Assembly: GCA_937875295.1 (NCBI GenBank)
Contig: CALLXS010000101.1
Coordinates: 17,280 to 81,279 of the forward strand
Reading direction: 5' to 3'
Source: an uncultured bacterium
GTDB taxonomy: Bacteria; Bacteroidota; Ignavibacteria; Kapaibacteriales; UBA2268
Length of the DNA stretch: 64,000 nucleotides
Position numbers and translations under genes: made by a program
Notes under the pieces: generated by a model
Databases searched by the model: none
Told to the model about the DNA's origin: nothing
The model's input: only the letters and a program-made list of their open reading frames with translations
Shown: positions 29,340 through 38,613 of the stretch, piece after piece
How the letters are laid out: every line of letters starts with the position of its first letter
How positions within the stretch are numbered: position 1 is the first letter of the stretch

Positions 29340-29605
29340 AATTTCCAAATTTAATTTTTACACTTTTTATTTATAAATAAATATTTTTCCACTTAGTTAT
29401 ACTTTAATTAATTGAATTATTATCAATTGATAAGTAATTGATAATTTTGAAGTTAAATATAAATCAAGGAAAATCTATTCACATTTCCACAGTAATAATA
29501 AGTAATAATAATAAAATTTAAAATTATATAATATTATTATAAAGCTCAGTATTATTTTAAAATATTTGTGGATTTTTTGTGAATTAGATTTACTTAAATA
29601 TTGCT

Positions 29606-29613
29606 TAATTTTG
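29606..29613 (+). promoter_or_regulatory. TAnnTTTG -7-like element for the DMT protein gene
   Basis: TAATTTTG, 55 nt before the ATG at 29669. No clear -33 element. Confidence 0.4.
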
Positions 29614-29668
29614 TAAGTCGATTTTACGAATTAACTATTTATTGAGCAATATAAGAGCTAATAACAAA

Positions 29669-30010
29669 ATGAAAGTAATTTTCACCACATCAATTTTGCT
29701 TGTTCTATCTAATATTTTTATGACATTTGCTTGGTATGGGCATTTAAAGAAATTAAATGATCAAAAATGGTATATAGCAGCATTAATAAGTTGGGGAATA
29801 GCACTTTTTGAATACTTAATTCAAGTCCCCGCTAATAGAATTGGATATACTGAAATGTCAATAAGCCAATTAAAAATATTACAAGAAGTCATTACTTTGT
29901 CAGTATTTGTTCCTTTTTCAATACTTATAATGAATGAACCTTTTAAAACAGATTATATTTGGGCAGGACTTTGCATTTTGGGAGCAGTTTATTTTATTTT
30001 TAGAGCTTAA
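29669..30010 (+). CDS. DMT-superfamily membrane protein (DUF486)
   Basis: 113 aa with four membrane helices (about 3-22, 33-52, 68-88, 94-112). The conserved block MTFAWYGHLKKLN, then YLIQVPANRIGY and a final GLCILGAVYFIFR match the DUF486/'DMT family protein' group. Substrate unknown. A TTG at 29642 in the same frame would add nine polar residues; the ATG at 29669 puts the first helix directly at the N-terminus as in the family, so it is preferred. Confidence 0.85.
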   Translation: MKVIFTTSILLVLSNIFMTFAWYGHLKKLNDQKWYIAALISWGIALFEYLIQVPANRIGYTEMSISQLKILQEVITLSVFVPFSILIMNEPFKTDYIWAGLCILGAVYFIFRA

Positions 30011-30081
30011 ATTGAATATTTCAAACATCTATTCGTCAATATATTTTTAATAATTTTTTTACATTATTTCATTTTTAAAAA

Positions 30082-30933
30082 ATGACATTTCCTGATTTAA
30101 ATATAGCCTCGATATTTTGGAATATGGACCCAGCAATAATTAATTCACCAATTGCAATTCGCTGGTATGGATTATTATTTGCTTTGGGTTTAATAGCTGC
30201 ATATCAAATATTAACTAAAGAATTTAAGAAATTACATATCCCACAATATAAGCTCGATTCTTTAATTTTTTACTTAATTATTGCTGTTGTAGTTGGTGCT
30301 CGACTTGGACATTGCTTTTTCTATGAACCAGAAATATATTTAAAAGACCCAATTAGAATATTTAATATTCGCGAAGGTGGTTTAGCAAGTCATGGTGCAG
30401 CAATTGGAATTATAATTGCGATGATATTATACAATTGGCGTCGAAAAGAATTTACTTTTATTAGCTTAGCTGATGTGCTTAGCGTCTCAATCCCTGTAGC
30501 AGCTATGGCTGTGCGAATTGGAAATTTTATGAATTCCGAGATTGTAGGAAAAGCAGCTGATGTGCCATGGGCAGTGATTTTTGCTCGAAATGATTTGATT
30601 CCGCGACATCCCGGACAATTGTACGAAGCAATTGCATATTTTTTTATGATGTTATTGATGCTATATCTTTTCTTTAAAAAAGAAAAGTATAACAAATCGG
30701 GATTTTTGAGCGGAGTATTTTTAATTGGTCTATTTACTGCAAGATTTTTAATTGAGTTTGTGAAAGAAGTACAAGTAGATTTTGAAACCACAATGTTCCT
30801 CCATATGGGACAATGGCTTAGCTTACCATTTATTATTTTGGGTATTTTACTAATATTATACTCAAGAAATCATTTTAATGATTTCTCTAAATGTACTATA
30901 GATACAAAATCAAAGGAAAATAAAAATAAATAA
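30082..30933 (+). CDS. lgt: Prolipoprotein diacylglyceryl transferase
   Basis: 283 aa polytopic inner-membrane enzyme. IRWYGLLFALG at the N-terminus, GARLGHCFFYEPE, GGLASHGAAIG, and the Lgt signature RIGNFMNSEIVGK (about residues 145-157) followed by RHPGQLYEA. It transfers diacylglyceryl from phosphatidylglycerol to the lipobox cysteine, the first lipoprotein maturation step; several lipoprotein genes in this window depend on it. Its stop overlaps the queC start (TAATG), indicating translational coupling. Confidence 0.95.
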   Translation: MTFPDLNIASIFWNMDPAIINSPIAIRWYGLLFALGLIAAYQILTKEFKKLHIPQYKLDSLIFYLIIAVVVGARLGHCFFYEPEIYLKDPIRIFNIREGGLASHGAAIGIIIAMILYNWRRKEFTFISLADVLSVSIPVAAMAVRIGNFMNSEIVGKAADVPWAVIFARNDLIPRHPGQLYEAIAYFFMMLLMLYLFFKKEKYNKSGFLSGVFLIGLFTARFLIEFVKEVQVDFETTMFLHMGQWLSLPFIILGILLILYSRNHFNDFSKCTIDTKSKENKNK

Positions 30934-31625
30934 TGAGAGACGAAAAATCAACTGCAATTGTACTATTAAGTGGGGGAATGGATTCTGCTCTTTGCTTAGC
31001 TTTAGCCGTCAAAGATAATTATATTCCAGCTACATTACACTTAAATTATGGGCAACGTACTCAAAAAAAAGAACTCCAAGCTTTTGAAAAATTATCGAAT
31101 TATTATAATGTAAAAGAAAGATTAGTTGTAGATGTAAATCATCTATCGCAAATTGGAGGCTCTAGTCTTACCGATTCTAAAATAAATGTTGCAGAAAATG
31201 CTATAGAAGAATCTACAATTAATAATGTTCCAAATTCTTACGTACCATTTCGAAATGCAAATATTTTAGCTATAGCTGTAAGCTGGGCTGAAGTAATTAA
31301 TGCTAAGGCAATATATATAGGTGCTTCGCAGGTTGATTTTAGTGGATATCCGGATTGCAAAGCTGAATTTTTCGATGCCTTTCAAAATGTAATTAATACA
31401 GGTACAAAACCTGAAACTAATATAAATATTATAACTCCATTAATAAATTTGACTAAAACCGATATAGTCAGAGATTCCTTAAAATTAAATGTTCCAATAG
31501 AATATACTTGGAGTTGTTACCAAAATGATGATGAAGCCTGTGGAGTGTGCGATTCGTGCTTATTGAGATTAAAAGGTTTTAAAGAAGCAGAATTTCAAGA
31601 TAAAATTAAATATAAGAGCTCTTAA
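30933..31625 (+). CDS. queC: 7-cyano-7-deazaguanine (preQ0) synthase
   Basis: 230 aa. The PP-loop ATPase motif LLSGGMDSA is near the N-terminus, with LHLNYGQRTQKKE, FRNANILAIAVSWAE, and zinc-binding cysteines in SCYQNDDEACGVCDSCLLR at the C-terminus. It converts 7-carboxy-7-deazaguanine to preQ0 for queuosine in tRNA. Other queuosine genes are not in the window. It shares one base with the lgt stop. Confidence 0.95.
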   Translation: MRDEKSTAIVLLSGGMDSALCLALAVKDNYIPATLHLNYGQRTQKKELQAFEKLSNYYNVKERLVVDVNHLSQIGGSSLTDSKINVAENAIEESTINNVPNSYVPFRNANILAIAVSWAEVINAKAIYIGASQVDFSGYPDCKAEFFDAFQNVINTGTKPETNINIITPLINLTKTDIVRDSLKLNVPIEYTWSCYQNDDEACGVCDSCLLRLKGFKEAEFQDKIKYKSS

Positions 31626-31638
31626 ATAAATATTATTT

Positions 31639-31660
31639 TTATGATTTTATAAAATCATAA
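31639..31660. terminator. Palindrome between queC and hrcA, possible terminator
   Basis: Perfect 22-nt palindrome centred at 31649/31650 with arms TTATGATTTTA, in the 69-bp convergent spacer. The stem is A+T rich, so its strength is uncertain. Confidence 0.45.
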
Positions 31661-31694
31661 TGTGTTAATTTAAATTTATCATTATTGAAATTTA

Positions 31695-32756
31695 TTATTT
31701 TGAAGAGATAGTATCTGATACATATTTTACTAAAGAAATCACTTTAGAATAATTCATTCTACGAGGTCCAATTAATCCAATTGATCCAGTAGCTTTTCCT
31801 AATTTATATGAAGATACTATCATACTAAAATCATCTAAAGCATTATTATTCATTTCAGAACCAATTAGAATTTTTACATCAGGATTATATTTACCTGAAT
31901 TATCAATTACGCTGATTAAGACATCTTCATTTTCTGTGAGTTCCATCAAAGAACGGATTTTGTAGATATTTTCAAATTCAGGTAAATTTAATAAATTTTG
32001 AGTTCCTACAATATGCAATTTATCATTAGTATTATTATTAGAAATAATTTTATCAATAGAATCAACGAATAGACCAATAATTGGAGATGAACTATCAATC
32101 CCTAGTTCACCGGCAATATATTTATAATGTTGATTGATATAATTATAATCCTTACCAGCTAATTTTTCATTAATAAATGAATTTAATATGTTAATAGCTT
32201 TTTCAGAGACTACGTATGAGATTTCCATAGTAATGGTTTTGACAAAATTAGAATCAAAAGCTACAACAATTAAAATATGATTACTACTTAATTTAAGTAA
32301 CTCAATTTTTTTAATAATAATATTTGTCAATTCCGGTACTCTTACAATAGCTAAATAATGAGAAATTAAGCCCAAAAGCTTGCCTGCATCTTTTAAAATC
32401 GATTCATTTGAGCTTTGTTCTAATTCATCAGCTATAGATTTAAATTCATTAGTAAGCGAAATATCTTTATCAATTAAATTATCTACATAATAGCGATATC
32501 CTTTATCTGTCGGAACTCTGCCAGCAGATGTATGTGGATGCGAAATATAATCCATTTGTTCTAAATCTGCCATTATATTTCTAATTGTCGCAGGGCTTAG
32601 TTTAATATTATTTTCAAGGAATTTTGATAAGTTTCTTGAGCCTATTGGTGTGGCATTAATAATATATAAATTAATAATAGTACGCAGAATAGATTGTTCG
32701 CGTTCATTTAAATCTCTACTAATAGAGCTATCAATATTTAAATCAAATAATGGCAA
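31695..32756 (-). CDS. hrcA: HrcA, heat-shock transcription repressor
   Basis: 353 aa. The N-terminal winged-helix domain reads REQSILRTIINLYIINATPI then SPATIRNIMADLEQM and HTSAGRVPTDKGYRYYVD, the HrcA hallmark. A GAF-like central domain and C-terminal IGLIGPRRMNYSKVISLVKY complete the family pattern. It represses chaperone operons through CIRCE inverted repeats and is stabilised by GroEL. I found no CIRCE (TTAGCACTC-N9-GAGTGCTAA) in the window, including upstream of grpE, so its targets are elsewhere. Transcribed from the upstream GNAT gene, 4-nt gap. Confidence 0.95.
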   Translation of the reverse strand: MPLFDLNIDSSISRDLNEREQSILRTIINLYIINATPIGSRNLSKFLENNIKLSPATIRNIMADLEQMDYISHPHTSAGRVPTDKGYRYYVDNLIDKDISLTNEFKSIADELEQSSNESILKDAGKLLGLISHYLAIVRVPELTNIIIKKIELLKLSSNHILIVVAFDSNFVKTITMEISYVVSEKAINILNSFINEKLAGKDYNYINQHYKYIAGELGIDSSSPIIGLFVDSIDKIISNNNTNDKLHIVGTQNLLNLPEFENIYKIRSLMELTENEDVLISVIDNSGKYNPDVKILIGSEMNNNALDDFSMIVSSYKLGKATGSIGLIGPRRMNYSKVISLVKYVSDTISSK

Positions 32757-32760
32757 TTTA

Positions 32761-33042
32761 TTATTTTAATACGTCTTTATATTTTGGTTCTATTTCAAAA
32801 ACTCTAGCTGCAAAAGTGCATACTGGAACTATTTTATAATTATTATCTCTTGCATATTCTACAGATTTAGAGAGCAATAATTTTCCAAGTCCTTTACCTT
32901 CGTGTGTAGGATTAACACCTGTATGGAATATAACCATAGTATTTTTATCTTCGAAATCATAATCTAATTCTGCTATTTGATTTCCATTTTCTTCTAGATA
33001 AAATTTACCATTTTTATCATTATATTTATGCTTAATATCCAT
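32761..33042 (-). CDS. Short GNAT-fold N-acetyltransferase (YjdJ/COG2388-like)
   Basis: 93 aa, typical of the single-domain group. A central HTGVNPTHEGKGLGKLLLSKSVEYAR block carries the acetyl-CoA pyrophosphate loop (EGKGLG), followed by IVPVCTFAARVFE near the C-terminus. The substrate is unknown. It starts the two-gene unit with hrcA, so the two may share regulation. Confidence 0.85.
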   Translation of the reverse strand: MDIKHKYNDKNGKFYLEENGNQIAELDYDFEDKNTMVIFHTGVNPTHEGKGLGKLLLSKSVEYARDNNYKIVPVCTFAARVFEIEPKYKDVLK

Positions 33043-33131
33043 AATAATTTACTTTAAATTCAACATATATTATCTATTTTAATTATTAACGAATGAAGGT
33101 TAAAATTATTAATTATATAAAAAAACATCTA

Positions 33132-35900
33132 TTATACATATTTGTAAAAGTCTCTCAAGGCTTTTCCTGTATATGAATTTTCTACTTTTGCTATTTCTTT
33201 TGGGTATCCTTTTGCTACAACTAAGCCACCACCGAATCCACCTTCAGGACCTAGATCTATTATCCAATCAGAATTAGCAATTACATATAAATTATGTTCA
33301 ATTACCAAAACGCTATGCCCAGCATTCACTAATTTCCTGAATGCAAGCATTAATTTATTAATGTCGTCAATATGAAGTCCTGTAGTAGGTTCATCAAAAA
33401 TAAATAAATTATGTCCGGGAGTGAGAGCTTCAGTATAATTTGCTAATTTAATTCTTTGAGCTTCACCGCCAGAAAGAGTAGAGCCGGGTTGTCCTAATTT
33501 TAAATAGCCAAGACCAATATTTTTAAGAGGTTCTAATTTTCTTACAATTTTTTCTTCATTTTTAAAGAATTCAATTGCTTCATCTACAGTCATTTCGAGG
33601 ACATCTACAATTGATTTATCTTTATATAATATATTTCGAGTTTCTTTTTTATAGCGTGTACCTTTGCAGGCTTCGCATTCGAGACGAATATCGGGCAAGA
33701 ATTGCATATCAATATTTACTGTTCCTTCGCCTTGACATTCTTCGCATCTACCACCTGGGATATTAAAAGAGAAATGTCCTGATTTAAAGCCTAATTGCTT
33801 TGCAAGCTGAGTATCAGCAAATACATCTCTTATGGAATCAAAAGCTTTTGTATATGATACAGGAGTAGAGCGAGAGCTACGACCTATTGGAGTCTGGTCA
33901 ATCATTTCTAAATTGCTAATATGTTCGTAGCCGGTAATTCCATATATTTCGCCATTATTAGTTACATAATTTGGAACTAATTTCCTTAATCTTTCATAAA
34001 GAAAATCATTAATTAATGTACTTTTTCCGGAACCGCTTACTCCGGTGATAGTACATAAGCAACCGAGTGGAATTTCTACTTTATCCATTCGTAGATTATT
34101 CATTCTAGGTTTATTAATTGTAATAATTTTTTCATTCGAGACTTTATGACTCGTTATTTCAATTTTCTTTTTTCCTGATAAATAATCAGCAGTAAGAGTT
34201 TTAGATTTTAGTAAGCCTTTGAAATCTCCGCTATATTGGATTTCCCCACCATTTACTCCTGCTTTAGGACCCATATCAATAATATAATCAGCAGATTTCA
34301 TTATTTCTGGGTCGTGCTCAATGACTATTACAGTGTTTCCTAAATCTCTCAATTCTTTTAAAATTTTAACTAATCTTTCTGTATCGCACTGATGTAACCC
34401 TATACTTGGTTCATCAAGTACATAAAGAGTAGTTGTAAGAGCTGATCCGATAGCAGAGGAAAGGCTAATTCTTTGTGCTTCTCCACCAGATAATGAATGA
34501 GTCAATCTATCGAGGGAGAGATATTCTAAACCAATATCGTTTAATAATTTTATTCTATGTACAATTTCTTCTAAAATTTGTCCTGCTACTTCCGATTCAT
34601 ATTTGTTTAATTTTAATTCTGCGAAAAATTCATATAATTTATTTATTGGATATTGAATTATTTCTGGAATATTTTTGCCATTAATGAATACTTGACGAGC
34701 AGAAGTCCGTAATCTCGAGCCACCACAGACCCTACAATTTGTATATCCGCGATAACGTGCTACTAATATTCTATTACTTATTTTATAATATTGGTCTTCT
34801 AATTCTTTAAAAAATCCATTCATTCCTTTATAGCTTTTATCGCCCATCCAAATGAAATCTTTTTGTTCGGTGGTAAGTTCATTATATGGTACATTTAGTG
34901 GTATATTTGCTTTGCTACATTGGTAAATGAATTTCTGATAATATTGTTTATAAGCCGGAGTGCGCCACGGTGCAAATGGATTTGCAGAAAGTGGTTTAGT
35001 TTTATCCGGAATTACTTTATCTTCATCGATGCTTATATCTCGCCCGAAACCCTGACATTTTGGACATGCTCCAAAAGGATTATTAAAAGAAAATAATCTC
35101 GGTTCAGGTTGAATATAAACTATTTGGCAATCTGCACATTCAAATTTATTACTGAAATGTAAAGTTTTATCCAGATCTAAAAATTTAATTGAAATATTAC
35201 CATCGCCATTATGAAATGCTGCTTCGATTGATTCATAAAATCTTGATTTTGAATCGGAATCATCAGAATGAATTACCATTCTATCAACTAGGACATATAT
35301 ATTCTTAGATTTTTTTATGTTACTAATATCATCTTCATTTATATCATAGAGCTTATCTTTCTTAGCGTCATATATACGAAAAAAGCCAGCTGAGCGAGCG
35401 TAAGAAATCTCATCGTTGATTTTCATACTTTCACGGCAAGGATAAAGCACATATATTTTTTCGGAATAATATTTCTTAAAAATATCATCTGTTATTGACT
35501 GAGGAGTATCATGATGAACCGGTTTTCCACATTCTTTACAGATTGTATGTCCTATTCTGCCATAAAGTAATCGAATATAATCGTAAATTTCAGTTACAGT
35601 CCCTACAGTAGAACGTCCATTTTTGGAAGGTGCTTTTTGGTCAATTGCTATAGCTGGAAGAATTCCGGAGATCTTAGTTACATCTGGCTTATTCATTCTA
35701 TCCAAAAATTGACGAGCATAGGACGAAAGAGATTCTACGAATCTCCTCTGCCCTTCAGCAAAAACTGTATCGAGAGCTAATGATGTTTTTCCGGAACCGC
35801 TCACACCTGTAATTACAGTAAGTTTGCGATGAGGTATTTCTACGTTTATATTTTTTAAATTATGGACTGAAGCGCCTTCAATCGATATTTTATTTTGCAT
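33132..35900 (-). CDS. uvrA: UvrA, excinuclease ABC subunit A
   Basis: 922 aa, near the usual ~940. Two ABC ATPase modules: Walker A GVSGSGKTSLA near residue 33 and GVSGSGKSTLI near 632, each with LSGGEAQR signatures. There are two zinc-finger cysteine sets (CADCQ...CPKCQGFG and CEECQGEG...CEACKGTR). It finds bulky DNA lesions and loads UvrB in nucleotide excision repair. Single gene, 89 nt from the GNAT gene on the same strand. Confidence 0.97.
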   Translation of the reverse strand: MQNKISIEGASVHNLKNINVEIPHRKLTVITGVSGSGKTSLALDTVFAEGQRRFVESLSSYARQFLDRMNKPDVTKISGILPAIAIDQKAPSKNGRSTVGTVTEIYDYIRLLYGRIGHTICKECGKPVHHDTPQSITDDIFKKYYSEKIYVLYPCRESMKINDEISYARSAGFFRIYDAKKDKLYDINEDDISNIKKSKNIYVLVDRMVIHSDDSDSKSRFYESIEAAFHNGDGNISIKFLDLDKTLHFSNKFECADCQIVYIQPEPRLFSFNNPFGACPKCQGFGRDISIDEDKVIPDKTKPLSANPFAPWRTPAYKQYYQKFIYQCSKANIPLNVPYNELTTEQKDFIWMGDKSYKGMNGFFKELEDQYYKISNRILVARYRGYTNCRVCGGSRLRTSARQVFINGKNIPEIIQYPINKLYEFFAELKLNKYESEVAGQILEEIVHRIKLLNDIGLEYLSLDRLTHSLSGGEAQRISLSSAIGSALTTTLYVLDEPSIGLHQCDTERLVKILKELRDLGNTVIVIEHDPEIMKSADYIIDMGPKAGVNGGEIQYSGDFKGLLKSKTLTADYLSGKKKIEITSHKVSNEKIITINKPRMNNLRMDKVEIPLGCLCTITGVSGSGKSTLINDFLYERLRKLVPNYVTNNGEIYGITGYEHISNLEMIDQTPIGRSSRSTPVSYTKAFDSIRDVFADTQLAKQLGFKSGHFSFNIPGGRCEECQGEGTVNIDMQFLPDIRLECEACKGTRYKKETRNILYKDKSIVDVLEMTVDEAIEFFKNEEKIVRKLEPLKNIGLGYLKLGQPGSTLSGGEAQRIKLANYTEALTPGHNLFIFDEPTTGLHIDDINKLMLAFRKLVNAGHSVLVIEHNLYVIANSDWIIDLGPEGGFGGGLVVAKGYPKEIAKVENSYTGKALRDFYKYV

Positions 35901-36090
35901 TAATTAACTTGGAAAATATTTAATATATCAAAAAAGAGTAATAAGATTACTCGATTTAGACATAATTTTATTTTTTGAAAAAATTAAAAATTATTTTGTT
36001 CTTAAAATATTATTTAATTCCTTATTTATATTAGAAATTAATTATAGCAATTAAAGCATAAATACAAATAAGAAAAAAATAAATGTTTTA

Positions 36091-38496
36091 TTATTGAACA
36101 ATAATATTATATTTTATTTTTTGTTCGCCGACTGAAATAATTAAGTTATAAAATCCACGATTTAATGTATTAATTTGAATTTTATAATTACCGGTCTCTG
36201 TTAAATTATTTTTATTTAATATTGATTTATTAATTTGAAAATTTGCATTTGGTACTTTTTTCCCCAATAAATCAATTAATTCAAAACTAATTTCAGGGAT
36301 TTCTAAATTAGCACTATTACCTTTGTCTATTCCACCAAGTGCGTCAGATTCCTCAAAAGTGTAGTCAATATTTATTGTAGATTTTGTGGGATTTGGATAT
36401 GGATAACTTGTAGAAAATATTGTTTTATTTCCGAAATCACGAGTTGCAATTGTAATTGATAGTCCGCATTTGGTGTCAACAGAGTTACTCCATATTTTGC
36501 CATAACCTTCAAGAAAAATTATTTTTTCGCTACAAAGATCGATTAATCTTAGAGTGTCATTCTGTTTCCCAAAATCTGTCGGCGAATAACAAATAGAAAT
36601 AGGTTTAATTTCATTAGGTGCAAACTGTAAAGGCAACTGGCTCTGAGGGATAGAAAAGGCAAAATTACCATTTAAAGACAATTTGCTTAAAGTAACTTGT
36701 TTAGAACTATTATTCTTAATATAAACATCTAAGCAAGATATATCTTTTGTATATAAACTATCAAAATAAGCTGTATCAAGATTATTAAAACTAACTAATT
36801 CAAAATAGTCATTTTCGAAATCAATATTATAGCTATAAATTTGGCTAGTATCAGCACAACCAAGAATATTTTTTGCAATCACATAAATATTTGCTGATTT
36901 ATCTAATTCAATGCTATTTGCACCAGATGCAATTAATTGATTATTATCTGCATCGTACCAATCTACTTCTTGAGGTGTACTATTCGATATAACAGTATGC
37001 TTTTTGCCAGTGCAAAGTGTAATATTGAAACTATCTTGAAGTGCTGCGATAGGCATGGCAATTATATTTACATTTACAGAATCATAATAAATGCATCCAG
37101 TAGTATCAGTCCACGCAAAACTTTTCCATCCATTTGTATTAAAATATCGTGACGTATTATTATCACCATCGAACCAAGTAATATTATTAATTGGAGAATT
37201 AATTGAAACTAATACTGAGTCGCCATCGCAGGCTTCATAAAGAGCATTATTATTAAATGTCAAATTAGATTTTGGCATAAGAGTAATTTCAATTGAATTA
37301 GAAGTACCGCTATCGCATTCATTTGTAGATGATTTTAAGTAATAAACTCCCGGTTTATTTACTACAATTTGCTGAGTAGTTTCTCCGGTGTTCCAGATTA
37401 AATTCTGATAATTGAGATTTGCTTTAATAATAGCATAATCGCCAGCACAAAGTTGTACTTTATCAGCTGAAATCTTAGGATTAATTGTATCTGTAATAGG
37501 TTTATATTTATATACTCCATTGCCAACTACCCATCCAGTAGTATCATCAAGAAAATATAAATCATCTAAATGAGCTCCGGGAGAAATTCCACAAAATTTT
37601 GGTGTCCAAGTTTTACCATAATCTTTTGTAAAATAAATTGATCTATCGAGACCACACACCCAACCAGTACTATCATTTAAAAGAAATGAGCCATAGCAAG
37701 CAGTAGGGAAGTCTCTTTGAATCCAATTTTTACCGAAATCAGAAGAAAAAACAGCACCACCTCTTGCTTGAGATCCAGCACAACTATAATCATATGGTAC
37801 TAAGATTGAATTTTTAAGTATTGATAATTCTTCGTGCCAATTATTAGCTTTGATTTTAGTTATCATACTCCAAGAAGTTCCGTAATTTAAGGTCTGCCAC
37901 AACATTCCGCTTGATACAGCATATCCAGTACCATTATCGTAAAGAACAATATCAGAAAGTTTTGAATCATTAATTGAAAAATTATCATAGTGAACTTGAT
38001 AAGTCCAAGAATTTCCACCATCAGTAGTTTTAAAGAAATATCTATCAGTGCAAAATCCCCCCACTAGTACGCCTTGATTTTCATTTATAAAATAAGTACC
38101 CCAGAAAGATACATCAGTCCTAGGAGACACATCTCTCCAGCTTACTCCACCATTATCGGTTCTATATAAGCGAGAATATCTTACATCTCCTCCTGAAGAA
38201 CCGACACTTACTACATATCCTACTCTTTCATTTAAAAAAATTATTGATTCTAATTGTCCAGCATAAGGGATTTGAGAACCCGACCAAGTATTTCCTCTAT
38301 CTGTGCTACGCAAAAGCATTCCATTAAAACCGCATATCCACGCATAATTTGGATTCTGCGGCAAAAAGAACACTTCTAACCAATAATTATTAATAAACTG
38401 CTGTGGAATTGTTTGTACTTCTTCCCATTGAGAAAATACACTAATTGGAAAAAGTAAGCAAGCAATATAAAGTATAAATCTATTTGATAATTTCAT
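36091..38496 (-). CDS. Secreted BNR/YCF48-like repeat protein with T9SS sorting domain
   Basis: 801 aa. Sec signal peptide (first ~22 residues). The N-terminal half (about 25-330) is a beta-propeller-like series with repeated 'FFKTTDGGNSWT', 'RSTDRGNTWSG' and 'YFTKDYGKTWTP' blades alternating with 'GWVVGNG'-type strands, as in Ycf48 and sialidase-like BNR repeats. Then come Ig-like domains with paired cysteines (about 340-560) and a segment of ~100 residues before a type A T9SS domain starting YPYPNPTKS. No catalytic motif is seen, so binding or structural function is likely. Confidence 0.82.
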   Translation of the reverse strand: MKLSNRFILYIACLLFPISVFSQWEEVQTIPQQFINNYWLEVFFLPQNPNYAWICGFNGMLLRSTDRGNTWSGSQIPYAGQLESIIFLNERVGYVVSVGSSGGDVRYSRLYRTDNGGVSWRDVSPRTDVSFWGTYFINENQGVLVGGFCTDRYFFKTTDGGNSWTYQVHYDNFSINDSKLSDIVLYDNGTGYAVSSGMLWQTLNYGTSWSMITKIKANNWHEELSILKNSILVPYDYSCAGSQARGGAVFSSDFGKNWIQRDFPTACYGSFLLNDSTGWVCGLDRSIYFTKDYGKTWTPKFCGISPGAHLDDLYFLDDTTGWVVGNGVYKYKPITDTINPKISADKVQLCAGDYAIIKANLNYQNLIWNTGETTQQIVVNKPGVYYLKSSTNECDSGTSNSIEITLMPKSNLTFNNNALYEACDGDSVLVSINSPINNITWFDGDNNTSRYFNTNGWKSFAWTDTTGCIYYDSVNVNIIAMPIAALQDSFNITLCTGKKHTVISNSTPQEVDWYDADNNQLIASGANSIELDKSANIYVIAKNILGCADTSQIYSYNIDFENDYFELVSFNNLDTAYFDSLYTKDISCLDVYIKNNSSKQVTLSKLSLNGNFAFSIPQSQLPLQFAPNEIKPISICYSPTDFGKQNDTLRLIDLCSEKIIFLEGYGKIWSNSVDTKCGLSITIATRDFGNKTIFSTSYPYPNPTKSTINIDYTFEESDALGGIDKGNSANLEIPEISFELIDLLGKKVPNANFQINKSILNKNNLTETGNYKIQINTLNRGFYNLIISVGEQKIKYNIIVQ

Positions 38497-38613
38497 AAAA
38501 TATTTTTATATGTTATTTAATTAATAACGAATAACCTCTTGAAAAGTTTTTTTTATAAGGGCAATTCATTAAAATTTAAATGATTGCTTGCAATAATTTA
38601 TTTAAGTTTTAAA

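Larger units (their letters stand above)
29219..29668. other. Structured A+T-rich spacer with DnaA-box-like 9-mers
   Basis: About 450 bp without a gene. It holds a 13-bp inverted repeat (29293-29305/29327-29339), a perfect 14-nt palindrome TTATCAATTGATAA (29420-29433) whose right half AATTGATAA recurs at 29436-29444, and 9-mers one base off the relaxed DnaA box TTWTNCACA at 29326-29334, 29475-29483, 29483-29491 and (reverse) 29578-29586, with a weaker TGTGGATTT at 29567-29575. An A+T-only stretch lies at about 29491-29540. It may be a regulatory or replication region; no function is proven. Confidence 0.4.

Noticed and set aside
29642..29668. TTG start for the DMT protein
   Set aside because: It adds nine polar residues before the first helix; the ATG at 29669 is better.
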